Part shown: positions 39,722 through 44,460 of the stretch, one piece after another
Layout of the letters: the number at the start of each line of letters is the position of its first letter
Position numbering within the stretch: the stretch's first letter is position 1
Origin: a virus
Virus record (IMG/VR): IMGVR_UViG_3300017732_000014
Span: 1 to 45,637 of that record
Length of the DNA: 45,637 nt
Strand: one strand, 5' to 3'
Notes under the pieces: generated by a model
What the model saw: the letters and a program-made list of their open reading frames with translations, nothing else
Database searches by the model: none
What the model was told of the DNA's origin: nothing
Made by a program: the position numbers and the translations under genes

Positions 39722-40367
39722 TTGTTTTCTCCTTTGGTGTTTCCCAGAAATAATCATCGGTATCTCCTAACCGTCCCCACTCAGTCCCATTCTCGACTTG
39801 GTACTCTATGGTAGAAACCTTAAAGTCTGGTGTCTTCGGTTCTTGAGGGGTGATAGAGAGGTCATACAAACGCATTCTATTATTAGGATACAATGCATAC
39901 TGTCCATTCTCTAGTTGGATACAATTATGACTCTTATGCTCTTGTGGCACTTCACTTACATTATTATCTATCACATCAGGGTTCGCATGGTAGTTATCAA
40001 GAGTAAAGATATACTGACCTTTCATCAGACCATGGTCTCTTGTCCGTATCTCCGCATCCATAGAAGATACGAAACCTTTATTGATTGCCATCACACCATA
40101 GTCCATACAATTCCAAAATTGCAGATTCTCTAGACTCATATCGGGCGTCGGCGTTTTCGGTGCTCGGAGAAAGGCACTTATAGGAAGTTTATCATACATC
40201 GCACCATACTCAGGTAAGTAAGTCTCAAAATAAAAAGCACGACCAGGTATACTCTTACAAGCAACCCAGACGCCCTCGACAAACTCACCAAATCCACTTT
40301 GATGGTCAGTTAAATATTCTTTTCGTACCCACACCTTCTCAGAAGGCAAATTACAAATCAAATTCAT
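39711..40367 (-). CDS. Conserved-looking cyanophage-type hypothetical protein, 218 aa
   Basis: It starts MNLICNLPSEKVWVRKEYLT and contains WVACKSIPGRAFYFETYLPE and YGAMYDKLPISAFL. I have an impression of similar proteins next to the baseplate genes of marine T4-like phages, but cannot name a function. It has no signal peptide or membrane helix, and is rich in aromatic residues and proline, so probably a compact globular protein. The ATG overlaps the stop of the zinc-ribbon gene (ATGA), and its 3' end carries the ribosome binding site of the 59-aa gene. Position in the late operon suggests a virion or assembly role. Confidence 0.85.
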   Translation of the reverse strand: MNLICNLPSEKVWVRKEYLTDHQSGFGEFVEGVWVACKSIPGRAFYFETYLPEYGAMYDKLPISAFLRAPKTPTPDMSLENLQFWNCMDYGVMAINKGFVSSMDAEIRTRDHGLMKGQYIFTLDNYHANPDVIDNNVSEVPQEHKSHNCIQLENGQYALYPNNRMRLYDLSITPQEPKTPDFKVSTIEYQVENGTEWGRLGDTDDYFWETPKEKTNGN

Positions 40368-40516
40368 TTGTGATGAAATACCTCAACGTATGCTTGACAT
40401 TTTGGACAAGTGAAGTTAGACCAGAAGTCATACTCAGACTCATCGCCATCATTCAACTCTTCCATGGAGTTATCCCCACCCCATATTAACTCAGTATTAC
40501 AGTGCCAACACTTCAT
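40364..40516 (-). CDS. Zinc-ribbon-like mini-protein, 50 aa
   Basis: The frame from ATG at 40516 gives MKCWHCNTELIWGGD..., with CWHC at residues 3-6 and CPKC at 37-40, two CxxC knuckles expected to bind one zinc ion. Between them is an acidic loop (MEELNDGDESEYD). The start overlaps the preceding stop as ATGA and its stop overlaps the next start as ATGA, so translation should be coupled both ways, which strongly supports the gene despite its size. Zinc ribbons of this type mediate nucleic-acid or protein contacts; the role here is unknown. Confidence 0.82.
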   Translation of the reverse strand: MKCWHCNTELIWGGDNSMEELNDGDESEYDFWSNFTCPKCQAYVEVFHHK

Positions 40517-40734
40517 CGTATTATCGGCATGGAGTAAAGGTCTGCTGGTGCTATCTTCGGTCTATCTGTATAAGCGTCGATAAGTTCTTCAATACTACTG
40601 CTCATCGCTCTATAACCAGTGCCAACATACACCTGTCCTGCAACTACAGCAATTGTAGCAACACCCCAGAATGTGTAATATGCAGATGACTTGAATTGAT
40701 TCTTCGCTTTAGTAATATAGTTCTTCTCAGTCAC
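40513..40734 (-). CDS. Small single-pass membrane protein, 73 aa, GTG start
   Basis: Translation begins at GTG 40734, with AAGG just upstream, and the GTG overlaps the stop of the 48-aa gene (GTGA). The N-terminus is basic (TEKNYITKAKNQFKSSAYY), followed by one hydrophobic helix at about residues 20-42 (TFWGVATIAVVAGQVYVGTG) and a soluble C-tail with SSSIEELIDAYTDRPKIA. The basic-then-hydrophobic layout suggests N-in topology with the tail outside. Membrane mini-proteins in late phage operons may act in lysis control, exclusion or envelope contact; which applies here cannot be said. Confidence 0.8.
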   Translation of the reverse strand: MTEKNYITKAKNQFKSSAYYTFWGVATIAVVAGQVYVGTGYRAMSSSIEELIDAYTDRPKIAPADLYSMPIIR

Positions 40735-40877
40735 TTTCCTTGTCCTCTATATCTCTTCCTTGCTTTATTTCTACTAGTCGCAGAATACTTTGTATGTGAT
40801 CCTGTACCCTGTCTTGTTTTCTTTGGTGTTGCTTCTATAGTCTGAGATACACCAAAACCACCTTTTGCTTTCGCCAT
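40731..40877 (-). CDS. Very basic 48-aa protein
   Basis: The frame from ATG at 40877 gives MAKAKGGFGVSQTIEATPKK and ends KARKRYRGQGK. Lys and Arg make up roughly a third of the protein and acidic residues are nearly absent, so nucleic-acid or polyanion binding is likely. Its ATG shares one base with the PAAR-like gene stop (TAATG), and its stop overlaps the next GTG start; GGAGG lies about 12 nt upstream. The packing supports a real gene. I have an impression of similar basic peptides beside PAAR genes in marine T4-like phages. Function is unknown. Confidence 0.8.
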   Translation of the reverse strand: MAKAKGGFGVSQTIEATPKKTRQGTGSHTKYSATSRNKARKRYRGQGK

Positions 40878-41254
40878 TAAATATTCTGTCCTCCAGAAGT
40901 TCCTATCTGTATTGTACTACTTAACCATGGTCCTGTCAAGGGTCTAGGTGTACTAATTCCATCCAGTGTTGCATTATCACCTTGAACAGCGGGTAGTCTC
41001 CCATTAATCATAACTGTCGTATTGACAGCAGGAGTAATAATCCGTTGACCTGTGCTAGTACACTGTGGTATACCTCTCCTAATGCCTGGCACTATACTTG
41101 GTAAACTTGTTGCATCATATATCGGTACAGGTCTACTACCAACTTTAACATTCGGTGACATGAACGGAGTACCATCTAATGTCTGTGCAGGATAATCACA
41201 GAACGGTCCTACCGACTCTGTATCTATTGTCTCCTTTTTAATTAGAAATGCCAT
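40877..41254 (-). CDS. PAAR-like baseplate spike tip protein, 125 aa
   Basis: The protein has PAAR-type features: a VMINGRLPAVQGD segment (residues 81-93), which resembles the VxINGKPAxxxGD core, plus many short Gly/Pro-flanked strands (GPFCDYPAQT, IVPGIRRGIPQC) and a C-terminal IQIGTSGG. PAAR proteins cap the central spike of contractile tails (gp5.4 in T4) as a sharp metal-stabilised cone. C19, C65 and local polar residues could be metal ligands, but I cannot assign the site. AGGAG precedes the ATG, which shares one base with the preceding stop (TAATG). The baseplate gene context agrees. Confidence 0.75.
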   Translation of the reverse strand: MAFLIKKETIDTESVGPFCDYPAQTLDGTPFMSPNVKVGSRPVPIYDATSLPSIVPGIRRGIPQCTSTGQRIITPAVNTTVMINGRLPAVQGDNATLDGISTPRPLTGPWLSSTIQIGTSGGQNI

Positions 41255-41394
41255 TACTTCTCCTGACAGTTACAAATATTTAGAAGTGGTTCCATCTTCT
41301 CATATACCACTCGTACTTTCTCTTCAGATTTCCGAGACTTCCATAACTGTAGTACAATGACTTCAAGTTCTTCTTTAGTTACATCAATAAGCAT
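41254..41394 (-). CDS. Small helical protein, 46 aa
   Basis: The frame from ATG at 41394 gives MLIDVTKEELEVIVLQLWKS... and ends LLNICNCQEK. It looks like a helical hairpin: a helix of TKEELEVIVLQLWKSRK, then EEKVRVVYEKMEPLLNI, and a CNC tail. GGTGGA lies a few bases before the ATG. It overlaps the 60-aa gene by 11 nt and its stop overlaps the PAAR-like ATG (TAATG), so it is translated as part of the chain. Function unknown. Confidence 0.75.
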   Translation of the reverse strand: MLIDVTKEELEVIVLQLWKSRKSEEKVRVVYEKMEPLLNICNCQEK

Positions 41395-41566
41395 TTTCAG
41401 ATCCACCGATTTTACTTAACATTCTAGTACAAAATTCATACATCTGTTGATGTACCGATATATCAGATGATGCATATAAAGGTGTGTCGATATATTTTGA
41501 ATCCTTCAGAGGATTGTCATCAAACCATTCATCATAAGGTAATTTGTCTGGTGCTTTGATACTCAT
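41384..41566 (-). CDS. Small protein of unknown function, 60 aa
   Basis: The start is ATG at 41566, overlapping the preceding stop as ATGA, so re-initiation is the likely translation mode; there is no separate ribosome binding site. The product begins MSIKAPDKLPYDEWFDDNPL and has an acidic aromatic N-terminal half, then HQQMYEFCTRMLSKIG, a likely helix. There are no membrane segments or metal motifs. It overlaps the 46-aa gene by 11 nt. Not recognised. Confidence 0.75.
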   Translation of the reverse strand: MSIKAPDKLPYDEWFDDNPLKDSKYIDTPLYASSDISVHQQMYEFCTRMLSKIGGSENAY

Positions 41567-41727
41567 ATGTTTTCTAATAGTACTTCATCAATATACTGAG
41601 GATGTTCTTTCAGAAAAGGAACGTCTTCCTTAGCATGTTGAATTGCATCAAATGTACTCTCTGCATATTCGCAGATTTCAAAGTGATGTCTTTGTTGGTC
41701 GTGATAACCTACTGTGTAATGTGACAT
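41563..41727 (-). CDS. Small His-rich protein, 54 aa
   Basis: The frame from ATG at 41727 gives MSHYTVGYHDQQRHHFEICE..., with GAGGG 7 nt upstream as ribosome binding site. The N-terminus is rich in His and Tyr (six His in the first 33 residues), followed by YAESTFDAIQHAKEDVPFLK, probably one helix. The ATG shares a base with the preceding stop (TAATG) and the stop overlaps the next ATG (ATGA). The compact linkage on both sides supports a real gene. The layout recalls a small ferredoxin-like fold, but I cannot assign a family. Confidence 0.78.
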   Translation of the reverse strand: MSHYTVGYHDQQRHHFEICEYAESTFDAIQHAKEDVPFLKEHPQYIDEVLLENI

Positions 41728-41954
41728 TATACTGCCCTCGCTACTTTTGTGAGATCTTCTTTGAGACCTTCGATATTATTGTGAAGATAGTCGAGTGTCT
41801 GAGCGACAGTCTCATAATCCTCACCCGTTGGTCGCTTGTACATCAATGACGGGTTCGCCAGTCTCTCCAAAGTCTTCTCTAGGGTGTTTAACTTCTCGGA
41901 CTGCCATAGGAGTGTCTCCTCCAATTCGTTCAATTTCTTTGATAACTCTTCCAT
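41727..41954 (-). CDS. Coiled-coil protein, 75 aa, starting inside the preceding gene
   Basis: The start chosen is ATG at 41954 because GGAGGTGATC lies directly upstream, an ideal match to the 16S rRNA 3' end; longer in-frame starts lack this. Residues 1-34 (MEELSKKLNELEETLLWQSE...) form a clear heptad coiled coil. They are followed by NPSLMYKRPTGEDYETVAQT and a second helix, LDYLHNNIEGLKEDLTKVAR. The first 134 nt overlap the 88-aa gene in a different frame, so one stretch appears to encode two proteins. The stop shares a base with the next ATG. A trimeric or dimeric scaffold role is possible; function unknown. Confidence 0.8.
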   Translation of the reverse strand: MEELSKKLNELEETLLWQSEKLNTLEKTLERLANPSLMYKRPTGEDYETVAQTLDYLHNNIEGLKEDLTKVARAV

Positions 41955-42087
41955 TGTTTGGATCACCTCCATTATATGATTCAGATGCCCTCTTCTCGAA
42001 CTGATCACAGAAAGTATCGAAGTCATTCAGCATGTCTTCGTAATCTAGTCCGTCATCTTCAAAGAATTGGTGTGCGACTTTTTTCAT
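41821..42087 (-). CDS. Acidic 88-aa protein of unknown function
   Basis: The start is ATG at 42087, overlapping the stop of a possible 17-codon leader frame (ATGA). It begins MKKVAHQFFEDDGLDYEDML and is acidic and probably helical to residue 35, then has a flexible Gly/Asn segment (ESYNGGDPNNGRV) and a basic-acidic tail. The NGGDPNN codons simultaneously form the ribosome binding site of the overlapping 75-aa gene. The first 43 codons are not overlapped and have sensible protein-like composition, which argues that both frames are used. Not recognised. Confidence 0.7.
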   Translation of the reverse strand: MKKVAHQFFEDDGLDYEDMLNDFDTFCDQFEKRASESYNGGDPNNGRVIKEIERIGGDTPMAVREVKHPREDFGETGEPVIDVQATNG

Positions 42088-42137
42088 GTTTTTTTACCAG
42101 GAAAATTTTTTGGGTTTTTTTGGTTTTGGTTTTTCAT
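42084..42137 (-). CDS. Possible 17-codon leader peptide
   Basis: ATG at 42137, preceded by AAAAGGAAA, opens the frame MKNQNQKNPKNFPGKKT and ends in TGA overlapping the ATG of the 88-aa gene (ATGA). Such a coupled mini-frame could deliver ribosomes to a start codon that has no Shine-Dalgarno sequence of its own. Composition is strongly biased to Lys, Asn and Gln. If the late-type octamer just upstream is the promoter, its leader would be only a few nucleotides, which weakens the case. Confidence 0.4.
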   Translation of the reverse strand: MKNQNQKNPKNFPGKKT

Positions 42138-42148
42138 TTTCCTTTTAA

Positions 42149-42156
42149 TATTTATT
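42149..42156 (-). promoter_or_regulatory. Possible late promoter octamer AATAAATA heading the late block
   Basis: The minus strand reads AATAAATA, seven of eight matching TATAAATA, between the terminator at 42224-42255 and the first gene of the overlapping late block. It is the only good late-type octamer in this gap, where a switch from early to late transcription is expected. Confidence 0.55.
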
Positions 42157-42223
42157 TCTCGGTCAAGTGGATACTTTTGTAGGTTAGCGTTTTCTAATTT
42201 TGCTTGGCACCGAACCCCCCATC

Positions 42224-42255
42224 AAAAAACCCCCAACATACAGTCAGGGGCGGGG
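42224..42255 (-). terminator. Rho-independent terminator between early and late blocks
   Basis: On the minus strand, 16 bases after the stop of the 69-aa gene, CCCC (42247-42250) pairs with the GGGG within GGGGG (42230-42234) across a 12-nt loop, followed directly by TTTTTT (42224-42229). More C residues upstream (CCCCG at 42251-42255) could extend or shift the pairing. It separates the sigma70-type small genes from the late operon. Confidence 0.7.
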
Positions 42256-42270
42256 TCGCTGTCTGGGCGA

Positions 42271-42480
42271 TCAGAAGTTATACTGTCTGTCGCCTAGTGC
42301 TGCTGGTCTCTCACCATACTCGCCCTCATGTGTTTGGAAGTTATCGCAAATGGTCTCTGCGTATCCGAAGCACTCACTCATGCTAAGACTTAACTCGGTT
42401 GCTTCCCAAGTGTCTGTTACAACCTCTGTTGCCATTGGTTTGCCGAACTTGTTATAAGCGGTGACTGTGTATGTAAACAT
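42271..42480 (-). CDS. Small protein of unknown function, 69 aa
   Basis: The frame starts MFTYTVTAYNKFGKPMATEV and looks like a small alpha/beta protein: two strands (FTYTVTAYN, PMATEVVTDTW), then a helix (ATELSLSMSECFGYAETICD), and a tail EGEYGERPAALGDRQYNF. It is the last early-type gene before the terminator. A strong sigma70-like promoter (42509-42537) lies 29 nt before the ATG; the leader has no Shine-Dalgarno sequence but has AAATCAG. No family recognised. Its independent promoter suggests an early host-takeover peptide. Confidence 0.8.
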   Translation of the reverse strand: MFTYTVTAYNKFGKPMATEVVTDTWEATELSLSMSECFGYAETICDNFQTHEGEYGERPAALGDRQYNF

Positions 42481-42493
42481 AATAAAAACTGAA

Positions 42494-42537
42494 CTGATTT
42501 ATATTCTAATTATAGAGGATATCCCTAGGGAAGTCAA
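42494..42537 (-). promoter_or_regulatory. Sigma70-like promoter P1 with AAATCAG leader
   Basis: TTGACT (42532-42537) and TATAAT (42509-42514) are separated by 17 bp, near consensus. The spacer begins with the 10-bp palindrome TCCCTAGGGA, also found in P2. AAATCAG follows at 42494-42500. Reads toward the 69-aa gene. Confidence 0.8.
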
Positions 42538-42554
42538 CCATATGTCACGGAATG

Positions 42555-42587
42555 TAAACAGGGGTTATTTAACCTCGCCCCTGTTTA
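42555..42587 (-). terminator. Strong stem-loop at the 3' end of the T5orf172-like gene
   Basis: A perfect 10-bp inverted repeat (TAAACAGGGG at 42578-42587 on the minus strand, CCCCTGTTTA at 42555-42564) encloses a 13-nt loop that contains the TAA stop of the 202-aa gene. There is no long U-run after it, so it may act as an mRNA 3' stabiliser or a weak terminator. Confidence 0.55.
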
Positions 42588-43173
42588 ACATGTAGTCTCT
42601 GGCATATGTTCTCTCTGCTGCTGTGTCCTTTGACATCTGCATTGGTGATCTGTCGCATGTGCTGATCTTTCTGTCTCTGCTCTTCTTACACCATGTCCTT
42701 CTGCGTGTCTCGTCCATGCTTGGCATGTCTTCAAATTTAGGTGCATAGTACATGCTGCGTGCGATCTCTGGACATGCTGTGTAATCAAAACTCTCTCCTG
42801 CTGTGATGTCGTTAATCATCTGGATGACTGACATAGGTACAGCGAACCACTCTTTGCCTGATCCGATCTGCTCCCATCCGTAAGACTTGCACACTGAGTG
42901 GAGATACTGTTCCATTTCAAATACACCGCCTTTAGTTCCTTCGGGTGTTGGAATGTCTGTTCCCTCATCACATGCCCATAGAGCGATGTTATGAATTTTG
43001 TCTGCACATGAGGTGCTATGCTCTTTGTATCTCTGGATTGTTCCCCACTCACAAGAGTATGATAGACCGATCTTGATTTTACCCATTCCAGTTGCTCTCT
43101 CGTAATGCTCCTCAGTAGCGAACATAATGTAGAGACCGCCTGCTGTGTTGAGTTCGATTCTGCCTTTGCCCAT
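42565..43173 (-). CDS. T5orf172 / GIY-YIG-like protein, 202 aa
   Basis: Residues 13-112 show the pattern of the T5orf172 group of the GIY-YIG superfamily: GGLYIMFA (12-19), KIKIGLSYS (32-40) with R48 nearby, IHNIALWACDEG (60-71), FEMEQYLH (85-92) with acidic candidates E86/E88, and GKEWFAVP (106-113). Active GIY-YIG enzymes cut DNA through a Tyr, an Arg and a Glu; counterparts Y15, R48 and E86/E88 are visible, but this is pattern matching only. The C-terminal 60 residues are Cys-, Arg- and Lys-rich (TRRRTWCKKSRDRKISTCDR) and could bind nucleic acid. P2 lies 29 nt upstream; the leader lacks a Shine-Dalgarno sequence. Likely an early gene. Confidence 0.75.
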   Translation of the reverse strand: MGKGRIELNTAGGLYIMFATEEHYERATGMGKIKIGLSYSCEWGTIQRYKEHSTSCADKIHNIALWACDEGTDIPTPEGTKGGVFEMEQYLHSVCKSYGWEQIGSGKEWFAVPMSVIQMINDITAGESFDYTACPEIARSMYYAPKFEDMPSMDETRRRTWCKKSRDRKISTCDRSPMQMSKDTAAERTYARDYMLNRGEVK

Positions 43174-43186
43174 GATGTGTTTGTTT

Positions 43187-43261
43187 CTGATTTATGTTTT
43201 TATTATAGTCCCTAGGGATTGGTTGTCAACAACCCCAGTGGACAGTTTGCCAACTGGCACA
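43187..43261 (-). promoter_or_regulatory. Promoter cassette P2 with upstream element
   Basis: TTGACA (43224-43229) and TATAAT (43202-43207) are 16 bp apart. CAAACTGTCC (43240-43249) ends 32 nt before the -10 box and is preceded by TGTGCCAGTTGG, part of a 5-bp hairpin (GGCAC / GTGCC) over the stop of the 55-aa gene. TCCCTAGGGA abuts the -10 box. AAATCAG follows at 43187-43193. Drives the T5orf172-like gene. Confidence 0.82.
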
Positions 43262-43429
43262 TTAGTGCCTATCGGATATATTCCAAACTCCCTCGTTAGG
43301 TGTTGGAAGTGGTTCAAAGTTTCTTGCTGCCATTGCTGCAAGTGCTGCCTTAACTGCGGGGTCTTGCATCGCTGAAGAGTTTGCTAATACTCGCCCGTCG
43401 AAGTAAGGTCTTAGTTGATTGTCGAACAT
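43262..43429 (-). CDS. Small Ala-rich protein, 55 aa
   Basis: The frame from ATG at 43429 gives MFDNQLRPYFDGRVLANSSA, then MQDPAVKAALAAMAARNFEP, a likely helix, and ends PTPNEGVWNISDRH. It is preceded by promoter P3 and a leader that carries AATCAG but no Shine-Dalgarno sequence, the same arrangement as its neighbours, which supports translation despite the size. The stop codon lies in the hairpin at the head of P2. No family recognised and no membrane segment. Probably an early peptide that binds a host protein, by analogy with other tiny early phage genes. Confidence 0.75.
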   Translation of the reverse strand: MFDNQLRPYFDGRVLANSSAMQDPAVKAALAAMAARNFEPLPTPNEGVWNISDRH

Positions 43430-43440
43430 AATACTTTTGT

Positions 43441-43511
43441 CTGATTAACTTAAGTATAATCCACTAGATGCTTATGTCAACAATCTAGTGGACAGTTTGA
43501 CAACTGGCACA
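43441..43511 (-). promoter_or_regulatory. Promoter cassette P3 with upstream element and 10-bp inverted repeat
   Basis: TTGACA (43475-43480) and TATACT (43453-43458) are 16 bp apart. CAAACTGTCC (43490-43499) ends 31 nt before the -10 box. TCCACTAGAT (43483-43492) and ATCTAGTGGA (43460-43469) form a perfect inverted repeat straddling the -35 box, an operator-like layout. AATCAG is at 43441-43446. Confidence 0.85.
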
Positions 43512-43520
43512 AGGTGCCAG
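43504..43520 (-). repeat. Hairpin CTGGCAC-CTT-GTGCCAG
   Basis: A perfect 7-bp stem with a 3-nt loop lies at the head of cassette P3 and shares the TGTGCCAG sequence with P2. It could end upstream transcription weakly or be a protein-binding dyad; only two T residues follow it. Confidence 0.6.
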
Positions 43521-43692
43521 CTGCCGTGTTGTGTGGTTGGCGGAGGATTGACCGACCCTCCTAGCAAATTCCATGCCTATCAGAGTTACAGGTCTGTGCA
43601 CTGTTCACGGGTCAGGTGAAGATATTGGGTCTTACGTAGAGGTTCGATTTAAATGCGATTAGTTAACGCAACCCCTGCCTACTGCCCATATA
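43521..43692 (-). other. Noncoding, relatively GC-rich 172-bp stretch
   Basis: No convincing reading frame on either strand. It is noticeably richer in G and C than the flanking genes and has local inverted repeats, for example GGAGG / CCTCC about 43540-43560 and a GCG...CGC hairpin near 43655-43670. No tRNA can be folded: the only GGTTCGATT-like string lacks a matching stem. It may hold a small RNA or simply the 3' end and upstream DNA of cassette P3. Confidence 0.4.
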
Positions 43693-43845
43693 TTACCCTC
43701 CCATGCTTAAGAATTTTTCCATGACCATTTCGTCGATAACGTTGTTAACGTCTGGGTCGCCCATTGGATCGTATTCGATACCGAATTCCTCGCATACTTC
43801 GTCAAGGATTGTTTCAAAGATTGATTCGTGATGTAGAGTTGACAT
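43693..43845 (-). CDS. Acidic cyanophage-type mini-protein, 50 aa
   Basis: The frame from ATG at 43845 gives MSTLHHESIFETILDEVCEE followed by FGIEYDPMGDPDVNNVIDEM. The MSTLHHE...ET opening resembles small proteins I associate with marine T4-like cyanophages. It is strongly acidic and mostly helical. Promoter P4 and a Shine-Dalgarno-free leader (ATAAATCAAACAACATT) precede it. A longer frame on the same strand at 43707-43961 overlaps it but reads through the promoter and has unlikely composition. Function unknown; an inhibitor or adaptor peptide is plausible. Confidence 0.8.
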   Translation of the reverse strand: MSTLHHESIFETILDEVCEEFGIEYDPMGDPDVNNVIDEMVMEKFLSMGG

Positions 43846-43868
43846 AATGTTGTTTGATTTATATTCTT

Positions 43869-43927
43869 ATTATAGTCCACTACGTTTGACTGTGCAATAG
43901 GTAGTGGACAGTTTGTAAATTGTCTAC
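43869..43927 (-). promoter_or_regulatory. Promoter cassette P4 with upstream element and 9-bp inverted repeat
   Basis: TATAAT (43869-43874) is preceded at 17 bp by TTGCAC (43892-43897). CAAACTGTCC (43906-43915) ends 31 nt before the -10 box. GTCCACTAC (43901-43909) and GTAGTGGAC (43875-43883) form a perfect inverted repeat around the -35 region. The upstream end overlaps the stop codon of the Api92/YubB-like gene. Confidence 0.8.
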
Positions 43928-44400
43928 AGATAACCAGCGATCTCCATACCTGGTTCGTCATAGAACCAACTTATGCTCATGCCTTCAAATTTTTCTTTGA
44001 GTGCATTATAAATGTCTTCTGGCGGTGACCATGCAGTATTAAATGATGCTTCAAAACCATTAGGCAATTCGCTTTCGTCAATGGTTAAGTCGTAGCAGTC
44101 CCATTTAGTACCCCAGTTTTGAATTCGCCAGTCATACCATCTGGCATCTTGTGTCAGTTGCGGACGTCCTTCTTCGTCTGTAGATTCAAACGCTAAACCC
44201 ATTCCAAATTCACGTTTATCCATTACAGGCAGTTTACCCCCGACTGGGATCTCTTTCCAATTTGGTTCGGGAATGATCTGACCAAATACTGTTAGATCAT
44301 TCTTCGGGTTAGTTCCATTCTCGAATATGTCGAAGAGTGTTTGTATGTCCTGCTCATTATCTGAATAGACACTCACTCTGTTGTAGCAATGATTTGGCAT
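43924..44400 (-). CDS. Api92/YubB-like (DUF1281-type) protein, 158 aa
   Basis: It opens MPNHCYNRVSVYS, the MPNxCxN start typical of this family, continues with FGQIIPEPNW (39-48), and carries the hallmark NWGTKWD (95-101) and FNTAWSPPEDI (120-130), ending near YDEPGMEIAGYL. The family (YubB ferredoxin-like domain) is common in plasmids and phages; its biochemical role is not established. The gene has a TATAAT box 24 nt upstream and a leader with AAATCAG but no Shine-Dalgarno sequence. It is full length and appears intact. Confidence 0.85.
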   Translation of the reverse strand: MPNHCYNRVSVYSDNEQDIQTLFDIFENGTNPKNDLTVFGQIIPEPNWKEIPVGGKLPVMDKREFGMGLAFESTDEEGRPQLTQDARWYDWRIQNWGTKWDCYDLTIDESELPNGFEASFNTAWSPPEDIYNALKEKFEGMSISWFYDEPGMEIAGYL

Positions 44401-44403
44401 AGT

Positions 44404-44430
44404 CTGATTTGTTTAATTAATTACATTATA
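44404..44430 (-). promoter_or_regulatory. Promoter P5 (TATAAT plus AAATCAG leader)
   Basis: TATAAT at 44425-44430 has no convincing -35 box at 16-18 bp. AAATCAG lies at 44404-44410, three bases before the ATG. The 8-bp inverted repeat at 44440-44460 sits just upstream, where a regulator could bind. Confidence 0.55.
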
Positions 44431-44439
44431 AGGCATGTA

Positions 44440-44460
44440 CTCAAACAAATGTTGTTTGAG
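44440..44460. repeat. 8-bp inverted repeat CTCAAACA / TGTTTGAG
   Basis: A perfect 8-bp dyad with a 5-bp centre overlaps the last codons and stop of the DUF3574-like gene and lies 9 bp upstream of the P5 -10 box. It could be a 3' hairpin or an operator covering the -35 region; no U-run follows. Confidence 0.6.

Noticed and set aside
41955-42026. Longer start for the 75-aa coiled-coil gene (99-codon version)
   Set aside because: The upstream in-frame Met codons have no ribosome site, while ATG at 41954 has an ideal one.
43560-43690. Possible tRNA suggested by a GGTTCGATT-like string on the plus strand
   Set aside because: The flanking bases do not pair into a T-stem, and no acceptor or anticodon arm can be built.
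43707-43961. An 84-codon frame on the minus strand overlapping the 50-aa gene
   Set aside because: It runs through promoter P4, overlaps the end of the Api92/YubB-like gene and has unlikely composition; the 50-aa frame has promoter, leader and a recognisable opening.
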